Origin: an uncultured Caulobacter sp.
Lineage (GTDB): Bacteria > Pseudomonadota > Alphaproteobacteria > Caulobacterales > Caulobacteraceae
NCBI GenBank assembly: GCA_937991555.1
Contig: CALKHU010000114.1
Location: 1 to 20,116 of the forward strand
Direction: 5' to 3'
Length of the DNA: 20,116 nt
Position numbers and translations under genes: made by a program. Below the pieces are notes generated by a model. That model did not search any database. It was not told where the DNA came from and saw nothing but the letters and a program-made list of their open reading frames with translations. Below, in pieces: positions 6,873 through 12,636 of the stretch (positions within the stretch are counted from its first letter, which is position 1; the number at the start of each line of letters is the position of its first letter).

Positions 6873-8569
6873 CGGTGCGGATTGAAGGCGATGACGTTGT
6901 CGCCGACCGGCTGGACGCCCTGGCCGGGGGCGAGGCGCACCGGCAGCCGCACGGTGACGGTGGTTCCCTCGCCCAGGATGCTCTCGATGAGCATCTCGCC
7001 GCCGTGCAGCTCGGCGAAGGCGCGGACAAGCGACAGCCCGAGGCCCGTGCCCATCTGCCTGCGGCTGTTGTCGCCGGCCTGCTCGTAGGGCCGCCCGAGG
7101 CGATCGAGGTCCTCCTTCGAGATGCCAACCCCGGTGTCGGCGACGACGAGCTCGAACTCGCGGTCGTAGCCGTGGGCCGTCACCGTCACCGCCCCGCCCT
7201 TGGGCGTGAACTTGAGAGCGTTCGAGACCAGGTTCAGCACGATCTGCTTGATCGCCCTCCGGTCGGCGTCGACCTCGAGGCTTTCGGCCGGCAGGACCCC
7301 GCGCAGCTTCACGCCGGCGCCGTCGGCCTGCAGGCGCAGCAGGCGCAATGACGCCGACACCGCCTCGCGGGCGTCGAACGTCTCGCGCGAGAGCTGGAAC
7401 CGCTCGGCCTCGATCTTCGACATGTCGAGCACATCGTTGATCAGGTCGAGCAGGTGCTGGCCCGACTCATGGATCAGTTCGCCGTACTCGGCGTACTTGT
7501 CAGGCAGCGGACCGAACATCCGGGCGCGCATGATGTCCGAGAAGCCCATGATGGCGTTCAGCGGCGTTCGCAACTCATGGCTCATGTTGGCCAGGAAGCG
7601 CGACTTGCCGGCGGCCAGCGCCTCGGCGTCCTGGCGCGCCTGGTCGAGGGCGGTTTCCCGCGCCCGGTCGCTGGTGGCGTCGCGGACCACCGCCAGCAGC
7701 AGGTTCTCCTCGACCCGCCGTATCTTCACGGAGGCCCAGCGGTCCATCGCCTGCGCCGGCGCGAAGCCGACCTCTGCTTCCCCCTCGGAAGCCGCGGTGC
7801 GGAGGGCTTCCTCGAGCCGGACGCGATCGGGCCCGGTCGGGGCGGCGGCGAGCAGACCGCCGGCGGCGAGGGCCGCGGCCGGAATTCCCTCCGGCGGCGC
7901 ACCGTGCATCGCCCTCACCCGGCCCTGCGGATACAGCGACAGGATCAGCCAGGGCTGCTCGTCGAGCAGGGCGCGCAGGCGCTCGACATCGTCGTCCCGA
8001 CGGGCTTCGCGGACGGCGACGCGGCGCTCGGCGAGGATCAGGCCGACCCCGAGGCCGAGCCCGGTCGTCAGCAGCGCCGCCAGACCTGCCCAGAAGGCGG
8101 GTCCGGCCGCCGGCGGTCGCGGCGTGACGCCGAACAGGCCGGCGAGCGCCGAGACCGTGGCGACGACGAAGGCCAGGGCCGCGCCCTCTGCCAGCCGCCG
8201 GCCGCCTCCCAGCACCGAGGCCAGCGCCAGCGGCGCAAGGCACCAGGCGGCCAGCGGGCCGGCCACGCCGCCGGCGAGGATGACCGCCAGGCCCGCCGCG
8301 ACACTCCAGCCGACCAGGAGGAGGGTGCGCCGCTGCCCGGTCGCCCACGCCCCCGGCAGCAGCCCCGCCGCCGCGGGCGCTGCGCCGGCAAGCAAGGCAG
8401 GCACGATCGGCCACAGCCGCCCGGGATAGGCGAACGCGACGCCGGCCGCCGTCGCGACGACGGCCAGCAGCCAGCCGCCGCACCACGGGCGGACAGGATT
8501 GGCGGAGTCCGGAAGCGTCGCCGGAGCGACGTCGCCGGGTCCGGCTTCGTCGGTCGCGCTTTCGCCCAC
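6869..8569 (-). CDS. divJ: six-TM sensor histidine kinase, probable DivJ
   Basis: DivJ is the stalked-pole kinase of Caulobacter that phosphorylates DivK and PleD and so lowers CtrA activity. The 566-residue protein has a GTG start with AAGGACCA just upstream. Six hydrophobic segments lie between about residues 33 and 180, followed by a short PAS-like or linker region (about 200-300), a HisKA domain with phospho-acceptor His331 in SRFLANMSHELRTPLNAIMG, and a HATPase domain with N-box NLVSNALKFTP near 455, DTGVGI near 475 and GTGLGLSLV near 508. The stretch FSDIMRARMFGPLPDKY and the following YGELIHESGQHLLDLINDVL closely resemble my recall of DivJ; PleC and other PdhS kinases are the main alternative. 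The neighbouring hdaB-like and mopJ-like genes support the call. It is divergent from another kinase gene. Confidence 0.78.
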   Translation of the reverse strand: MGESATDEAGPGDVAPATLPDSANPVRPWCGGWLLAVVATAAGVAFAYPGRLWPIVPALLAGAAPAAAGLLPGAWATGQRRTLLLVGWSVAAGLAVILAGGVAGPLAAWCLAPLALASVLGGGRRLAEGAALAFVVATVSALAGLFGVTPRPPAAGPAFWAGLAALLTTGLGLGVGLILAERRVAVREARRDDDVERLRALLDEQPWLILSLYPQGRVRAMHGAPPEGIPAAALAAGGLLAAAPTGPDRVRLEEALRTAASEGEAEVGFAPAQAMDRWASVKIRRVEENLLLAVVRDATSDRARETALDQARQDAEALAAGKSRFLANMSHELRTPLNAIMGFSDIMRARMFGPLPDKYAEYGELIHESGQHLLDLINDVLDMSKIEAERFQLSRETFDAREAVSASLRLLRLQADGAGVKLRGVLPAESLEVDADRRAIKQIVLNLVSNALKFTPKGGAVTVTAHGYDREFELVVADTGVGISKEDLDRLGRPYEQAGDNSRRQMGTGLGLSLVRAFAELHGGEMLIESILGEGTTVTVRLPVRLAPGQGVQPVGDNVIAFNPHR

Positions 8570-8777
8570 TGGTCCTTCCGTCCCCTGGCCCGTCGCGGGC
8601 TTTGGCGCAGACTAACCTTCACAAGGAGTCGGCTCCAGACCGCTCGCGCCGCGGGCGACGCCAAGGCGTGGAGTTCGCCATGCCGGCTGTGGACGGAAAA
8701 TTCCCTATCGGAAACGGATCGCTAAGCGCGTTCAGGCAGAATGGGTGCCCGTTGTACGCGTGAGGTCTGCGCCGTCC

Positions 8778-9563
8778 ATGCCCAAGACGGCCCGCCAGCT
8801 TGCCGAGAGGTCCGGTCCGCGCGCCGCGGAGCGCCGCCGTGAGGCCCGGCTGGCGCGCCGGATGGCCGGCCTGGAGCAGGCCAAGCGACAGTTCCTGCGC
8901 ATGGTCAGTCACGAACTCCGCACGCCGCTCAACGCGATCATCGGCTTCGCGGAGATCCTGACGGCGGAACTGCACGGCCCGCTCGGGGCGCCGCAGTACC
9001 GCGACTATGCCCGGCACATCGGCGAGAGCGGCGCGCGCCTGCTGAGATTGGTCAACCAGATCCTCGAGATCGCCAGGCTCGAAGGGCGCGTGTTCGATCT
9101 CGATCCCCAGCCGGAGTCCCTGGACCACGCGCTCGATGACGTTCGCGACCAGCTGAAGGAGACCCTCGGGCGTCGTCGCGCCTCGCTGCGTATCGAGGAC
9201 GAAGGTCGCCTGCCCGCGGTGTTCGCCGACGCCCGCGGCCTGCGAAGCCTGTTGCACAACCTGATCGAGAACGGGATCGTCTACGGGCCCGAGTGCGGTG
9301 TCGTGACGGTGCGCGTCCGCCCCCGGGAGGCGACGGTCGAGATCGAGATCGAGGACGTCGGCGACGGCGTCGACCCCGACGACATCCCGCGCCTGATGAA
9401 CCCGTTCGAGCAGGGCGACAACGCCCTGACCCGGGTCATCGAAGGCGCCGGGCTGGGCCTGCCGATCGCGCGGCTGACCGCCGAGGCGATGGACGGGTCG
9501 CTGACGATGACGGGGGCTCCCGGCCTCGGCGTGCGGGTCACGGTGACCTTGCCCGCAGCCTGA
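8778..9563 (+). CDS. soluble orphan histidine kinase
   Basis: The protein has 261 residues from ATG 8778 (TGAGGT about 11 bases upstream); GTG at 8745 would add 11. It has no membrane segment and no recognisable sensor domain, only a basic N-terminal helix, a HisKA domain with His45 (FLRMVSHELRTPLNAIIGFAEIL) and a HATPase domain containing LLHNLIENGIVYGP, EDVGDGVDPDD and GAGLGLPIARL. The H-box and dimerisation helices are similar to those of the divergent DivJ-like protein, so the two are related. There is no response regulator gene alongside; a partner such as DivK or a related single-domain receiver elsewhere is a guess. sufE follows after 22 bp and may be cotranscribed. The short N-terminus suggests control by a partner protein or by localisation rather than by a ligand. 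Confidence 0.88.
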   Translation: MPKTARQLAERSGPRAAERRREARLARRMAGLEQAKRQFLRMVSHELRTPLNAIIGFAEILTAELHGPLGAPQYRDYARHIGESGARLLRLVNQILEIARLEGRVFDLDPQPESLDHALDDVRDQLKETLGRRRASLRIEDEGRLPAVFADARGLRSLLHNLIENGIVYGPECGVVTVRVRPREATVEIEIEDVGDGVDPDDIPRLMNPFEQGDNALTRVIEGAGLGLPIARLTAEAMDGSLTMTGAPGLGVRVTVTLPAA

Positions 9564-9585
9564 CCGCCCCTTAAGTCCCCGTTGC

Positions 9586-10014
9586 ATGGCCGAAACCATC
9601 CAATCATCGCTCGACGACCTGACCGCCGAGTTCGATCTGCTGGGCGACTGGGAAGAGCGCTATCGCTACGTGATCGAACTCGGTCGCGAGCTCGCGCCGC
9701 TCACCGACGCCGAACGGTCCGAGGCCAACAAGGTGCGCGGCTGCGCCAGCCAGGTCTGGCTGGTCACCGAGCCCCAGGCCGACGGGACGATCGTCTTCCG
9801 CGGCGATTCCGACGCCCATATCGTGCGCGGCCTGATCGCGGTGTTGCTGCGCCTGTTCTCCGGCAAGACGGCCGCCGAGATCGCCGCCTGCGACGCCAAG
9901 GCGGCGTTTGAACAGCTCGGCCTGGCCGGCGCCCTTTCCACCCAGCGGTCGAACGGCCTGGCGTCGATGGCCGCCCGGATCGAACGGGACGCCAGAGCCG
10001 TGCTGGCTAGCTGA
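9586..10014 (+). CDS. sufE: SufE family cysteine desulfuration protein
   Basis: SufE accepts persulfide sulfur from the cysteine desulfurase SufS and passes it to the SufBCD scaffold for Fe-S cluster assembly in the cytoplasm. The 142-residue protein has the usual family length. The acceptor cysteine is Cys53 in EANKVRGCASQVWLV, which matches the active-site motif of Escherichia coli SufE (Cys51). Downstream IVRGLIAVLLRLFSGKTAAEI and a C-terminal SNGLASMAARI are also typical of the family. It lies 22 bp after the kinase gene on the same strand, without a strong Shine-Dalgarno. Its last bases overlap by 8 the end of the convergent DUF6456 gene. No sufS or sufBCD is present in the window, so this copy stands alone. 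Confidence 0.95.
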   Translation: MAETIQSSLDDLTAEFDLLGDWEERYRYVIELGRELAPLTDAERSEANKVRGCASQVWLVTEPQADGTIVFRGDSDAHIVRGLIAVLLRLFSGKTAAEIAACDAKAAFEQLGLAGALSTQRSNGLASMAARIERDARAVLAS

Positions 10015-10729
10015 CCCCGTAGTGCGCCGCGAGACGCTGCAAGGCGAGCTTGAGCACTGTCTTTCCCGACCGCCTCGGCAGGCCCAGGCCCCGTTCGGCC
10101 GCCTCGAGCGCCGAGCCCATGAAGCAGACCTGTTCGAGGATCTCGCTGAGGCCCGGTCCCACCGCGGCCATCGCCCGCGCAATCCGCGCCTTTGCCGCGC
10201 GCGCCCGTTCGGCCGGTTCGTCGCCGCGGCCGCGACCGCCCCGGGCCCGCGGTCCCGCATCCCAGACCATCGTCATGCGGCCGACCACCCCGGCGAGGGT
10301 GAAGTCCTCCCGCAGTTTCTCGGCGGCGGCGATCTCCGGCAGGGTGAGCCAGGGTTCGCCGGCGCCGTCGCGTCGGCGCGCCAGCCAGGCGATCGGCGAC
10401 TCCCCGAGGTTGGCGGCCCGCACGACGCGGCGACCGCCGGGATCGACGATCTCGCGCTCGCCGGGGATGATGCTGGGTCGGCCGGGCGGCGGCGCGGCGT
10501 CAGCTCCCGGCCGGCGGACGATCCTCCAGCCGCCGTCCGGCAACGGGGCGAGTCCCGGTTCCCGGGCCAGCCGCGCGAACGCCGCCTCGTCGAGCCGGAG
10601 CAGCGGCCGTCGCCGCCGGTCGCCGCCGATCCGGACCGCGTAGGCGCCGGGCCCGGTCTGCTCCAGCCGCGCCTGCGGCCGGGACAGCAGGTCCGCCGCC
10701 CGGTCCGCGATCCGCCCGGGGTCGCTCAT
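10007..10729 (-). CDS. DUF6456 domain protein
   Basis: This 240-residue protein starts at the ATG complementary to 10727-10729, whose first bases overlap the stop of the upstream hdaB-like gene as ATGA, so the two are translationally coupled. Residues 1-110 are variable and Arg/Pro-rich. From about 125 the DUF6456 domain reads NLGESPIAWLARRRDG, PWLTLPEIAAAEKLREDFTLAG, AVGPGLSEILEQVCFMGSALEAAERGLGLP and ends RSGKTVLKLALQRLAAHYG. The family has no established function. In some Rhizobiales I recall a single protein in which this domain is joined to a DnaA-domain-IV-type helix-turn-helix, so the pair here may be the split form of one module. It is convergent with sufE, overlapping it by 8 bp. Confidence 0.82.
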   Translation of the reverse strand: MSDPGRIADRAADLLSRPQARLEQTGPGAYAVRIGGDRRRRPLLRLDEAAFARLAREPGLAPLPDGGWRIVRRPGADAAPPPGRPSIIPGEREIVDPGGRRVVRAANLGESPIAWLARRRDGAGEPWLTLPEIAAAEKLREDFTLAGVVGRMTMVWDAGPRARGGRGRGDEPAERARAAKARIARAMAAVGPGLSEILEQVCFMGSALEAAERGLGLPRRSGKTVLKLALQRLAAHYGVS

Positions 10730-11091
10730 GACCGCTCGCCCTCGCCGCCGGCGGCCTGCCGGACGCAGGACTCCATGACAGACAGGCGGGCGTCGAACGC
10801 GGCGTCGTCGCGCAGGTCCTCGATCAGCTGGACCGCATGGCTGGCCGTGGTCCGGTCCCGCCCGAAAGCGGCCGCCGCGCGCGCCAGCGGCCAGCCCAGG
10901 CCGCAATGGACGAGGTAGATCGCCGTCTGGCGCGCCCGGGCGGCGACCACGCTCGTCCGCCGCCGCGCCTGGATCTCGCGCGGCGGGACGTCCATCGTCA
11001 TCGCCACCAGGTTCGTCACGAAGCCGACGGTCAGTCGTTCGCGACGGAAGTCACGGGCCTCCAGGGCCCCATCCTCGGTCTGTACGCTCAT
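10726..11091 (-). CDS. hdaB: DnaA-domain-IV-like protein, probable HdaB
   Basis: HdaB is described in Caulobacter as a small DnaA-related protein that interferes with Hda-dependent inactivation of DnaA and so stimulates replication initiation (recalled literature). The 121-residue protein consists almost entirely of a DnaA C-terminal helix-turn-helix: VTNLVAMTMDVPPREIQARRR at 25-45, the basic ARARQTAIYLVHCGLGW at 51-67 and the signature-like FGRDRTTASHAVQLIEDL at 76-93. DnaA's DHTT is changed to DRTT (79-82), so DnaA-box recognition may be altered. I chose ATG 11091, which has GAGGGTGAC immediately upstream; ATG 11115 has no good ribosome-binding site. It is coupled by ATGA to the DUF6456 gene. 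An AT-rich dyad lies 80 bp upstream. An unnamed DnaA-like regulator is the alternative. Confidence 0.78.
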   Translation of the reverse strand: MSVQTEDGALEARDFRRERLTVGFVTNLVAMTMDVPPREIQARRRTSVVAARARQTAIYLVHCGLGWPLARAAAAFGRDRTTASHAVQLIEDLRDDAAFDARLSVMESCVRQAAGGEGERS

Positions 11092-11171
11092 GTCACCCTC
11101 GCCGGCGCGGACCATCTTGAGCCGCGCCCTGTCGGCCAGTCTGCGCCGGCCGCCCTGGAGCGAGGATAAAA

Positions 11172-11198
11172 TTCCTATTGATGAGCGATCAATAGGAA
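11172..11198. promoter_or_regulatory. perfect AT-rich inverted repeat upstream of hdaB
   Basis: TTCCTATTGAT (11172-11182) and ATCAATAGGAA (11188-11198) are perfect 11-base complements around a five-base loop, GAGCG. It lies between the end of the mopJ-like gene and the start of hdaB, 81 bp upstream of the latter, in locally AT-rich DNA. This fits an operator at the hdaB promoter. Read on the minus strand the stem is followed by TTTTATCC, so a weak intrinsic terminator of the mopJ transcript is an alternative. Confidence 0.55.
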
Positions 11199-11275
11199 AA
11201 TTGTCACGACACGGCGAGGGTTTGGGCCGCTCGAAGGGCGATCGGAAAGGGGGACAGGGACTGGCGAAGGGCGCG

Positions 11276-11770
11276 TCAGGCGGCGCGGATGCCGCTGCTC
11301 TGGTCGCCCTGCAGGCCGACGACGGCGTCGTAGCCGAGGATCATGTCGACATCCGCGCCGTTGCTGGCGAGGGGCAGCCGCAGCCAGAGCAACGACAGAT
11401 GGCCGGCGCCGCGCCAGGACAGGTTGTGGCAACCGACGCCCGGCCGACGGCCCTCCACGATCTTGTCGAGTTCCTCGCGCCAGTACTCCGCCGCGCGGGG
11501 ACCATAGACGTCGCCAAGCGCGCGCCCGGTGATCTCGCGGCCGTAGACGGTATAGAGGCCGGTGCCGGCCAGGCGCAGCCGGTAGTCGCGCCGCCCCTCG
11601 CCCCGGATCACGTCGATCAGGCTGACGGTCGGGAGCAGGCGCTTGAAGCCCTCGGGGTCGATGTCCTTGCGGCCGGGAAGGCGGCCGGCCTGGCGCAGGG
11701 AGGCCCAGTAGGTGAACAACTCTTCGTGGGCGCGGGCGGCCGTCGCCGAGGCGCCGAGTTGCACGGCCAT
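11276..11770 (-). CDS. mopJ: single-domain PAS_5 protein, probable MopJ
   Basis: MopJ is a polarly localised single-domain PAS protein of Caulobacter that affects DivJ/DivK signalling and CtrA levels (recalled). The 164-residue protein begins MAVQLGASATAARAHEELFTYWASLRQAGRLPGRKDIDP and then has the PAS_5 (PF07310) pattern FKRLLPTVSLIDVI, YRLRLAGTGLYTVYGREITGRALGDVYG and LWLRLPLAS. It has no kinase, GGDEF or other output domain. AAGGAT lies 8 bases before the ATG. The gene lies directly downstream of a mucR homolog in the same direction, an arrangement I recall for mucR2 and mopJ in Caulobacter crescentus; this raises the call from generic PAS_5 to MopJ. Its upstream region has five GANTC sites and a near-CtrA site. 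Other PAS_5 paralogs exist in these genomes, so the name is probable. Confidence 0.72.
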   Translation of the reverse strand: MAVQLGASATAARAHEELFTYWASLRQAGRLPGRKDIDPEGFKRLLPTVSLIDVIRGEGRRDYRLRLAGTGLYTVYGREITGRALGDVYGPRAAEYWREELDKIVEGRRPGVGCHNLSWRGAGHLSLLWLRLPLASNGADVDMILGYDAVVGLQGDQSSGIRAA

Positions 11771-11775
11771 CTACA

Positions 11776-11880
11776 GAATCCTTAACAACCCCTTGGAATC
11801 ACCAGTGATTCACTATCGCTTAACCGCCGAATCAGGGGAAGCGAAAAATCGCGTCTCGCGACAAACTTTCACAGACGGAG
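11776..11880. promoter_or_regulatory. cluster of five CcrM (GANTC) sites with near-CtrA motif upstream of mopJ
   Basis: GANTC occurs at 11776-11780, 11796-11800, 11807-11811, 11829-11833 and 11876-11880, five within 105 bp directly upstream of the mopJ-like start. The first overlaps its ribosome-binding site. By eye the rest of the window has roughly one per kilobase. On the minus strand TTAA-GCGATAG-TGAA (11809-11823) is one mismatch from the CtrA consensus, and another TTAA lies at 11782-11785. This points to control by methylation state (CcrM/GcrA) and CtrA. Confidence 0.6.
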
Positions 11881-11929
11881 TCAAGCCAGAGGCGAACGCT
11901 GGTATGCGACCCGTCGGCCGGGAGGCGCG

Positions 11930-11957
11930 AAAAAGGCGGCCGCGATGCGACCGCCTT
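11930..11957 (-). terminator. intrinsic terminator of mucR
   Basis: On the minus strand, AAGGCGGTCGC-ATC-GCGGCCGCCTT forms an 11-bp stem (one T-G wobble) with a three-base loop, followed immediately by TTTTT. It lies 50 bp past the mucR stop and before the mopJ promoter region, so mucR and mopJ are probably separate transcripts. Confidence 0.85.
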
Positions 11958-12006
11958 GACCGGTTCGATCCTCAGGCGCGACGCCCTGGGGCGCCGCCGG
12001 AGACCG

Positions 12007-12426
12007 TCAGCGCTTCTTCTTCGCGGCCTGGCGGCCGCCCTGACCGAGGCCCATCTGCTTGGCCAGATCCGAACGCGCCTTGGCGTAGTTCGGCGCGACC
12101 ATCGGGTAGTCCTTCGGAAGGTTCCACTTCGCGCGGTACTCTTCCGGGCTCATGTTGTACTTGGTCCGGAGGTGACGCTTCAGCGACTTGAACTTGCGGC
12201 CGTCTTCCAGGCAAACGAGGTGATCCGGCGTGATCGACCGACGCACCGGCACGGCCGGCTCCTTCGGGGCGGCCTCGACGGTCACCGAACCGGACGCGAC
12301 GTCCGTGAGCGCCCTGTGAACATTCTGGATCAGCGTCGGAATATCGCTGGCCGCGACCGTGTTGTTACCGACGTAGGCGGACACGATGTCCGTCGTCATT
12401 TCAATGATTGCCGACTTGTCTTCCAT
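12007..12426 (-). CDS. mucR: Ros/MucR family transcriptional regulator
   Basis: MucR proteins are H-NS-like AT-rich-DNA binders; in Caulobacter MucR1/2 repress CtrA-activated promoters in G1. The 139-residue protein starts at ATG 12426 (GAAGGCCAG just before it); a GTG at 12441 would add five residues. It opens MEDKSAIIEMTTDIVSAYVGNN, the usual oligomerisation helix, followed by the DNA-binding domain VCLEDGRKFKSLKRHLRTKYNMSPEEYRAKW and the conserved LPKDYPMVAPNYAKARSDLAKQMGLG. Of the four Ros zinc ligands only the first Cys and the first His are kept; the second Cys is Asp and the last His is Tyr, as in zinc-free MucR-like (Ml) proteins. The basic tail ends AAKKKR. The linked mopJ-like gene suggests it corresponds to MucR2. 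Confidence 0.93.
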   Translation of the reverse strand: MEDKSAIIEMTTDIVSAYVGNNTVAASDIPTLIQNVHRALTDVASGSVTVEAAPKEPAVPVRRSITPDHLVCLEDGRKFKSLKRHLRTKYNMSPEEYRAKWNLPKDYPMVAPNYAKARSDLAKQMGLGQGGRQAAKKKR

Positions 12427-12636
12427 CTGGCCTTCGTCCACCTCAGGAATGATTGCGGGAGACCGGAATCAAGCCACTCCGGTGCAGTTCTCGCGTGCAT
12501 ATAGGCGCCGAAACCGCAGCACAAGCACCGCGATGCTTGAAATCGGGTTTTGTATTCAGATCACAGCAAATCACCGCGCGGGTCCGCTCGTGCAAACACC
12601 GCGTTCGCGCCAAGGTAATCTGAGCAGGACGGGGCT
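12427..12636 (-). promoter_or_regulatory. mucR promoter region with dyad
   Basis: This 210-bp gap lies between the DUF2336 stop and the mucR start. On the minus strand TATATG (complement of 12498-12503) fits a -10 element. Just upstream is the perfect dyad CAAGCA-CCGCGA-TGCTTG (12522-12539), which would overlap the -35 region. One GANTC site is at 12466-12470, and the DNA around 12536-12590 is markedly AT-rich for this genome, the type of sequence MucR binds, so autoregulation is plausible. No consensus -35 is evident. Confidence 0.45.

Noticed and set aside
7454..8725. Plus-strand open frame of 423 codons antisense to the DivJ-like kinase
   Set aside because: The translation is Arg/Gln/Gly-rich with no motifs, while the opposite strand has clear HisKA and HATPase domains.
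8619..9599. Minus-strand open frame of 326 codons antisense to the soluble kinase
   Set aside because: It is a shadow of the real kinase frame; composition is typical of antisense reading of high-GC genes.
11178..11192. FNR/FixK box TTGAT...ATCAA upstream of hdaB
   Set aside because: FNR/FixK sites have a four-base spacer; here it is five, and the pairing extends to 11 bases on each side, which is not typical. Kept as an unassigned dyad.
11172..11198. Strong intrinsic terminator for the mopJ-like gene
   Set aside because: The stem is AT-rich and weak, and only four T residues follow on the minus strand; an operator is at least as likely. The alternative is noted in the feature entry.
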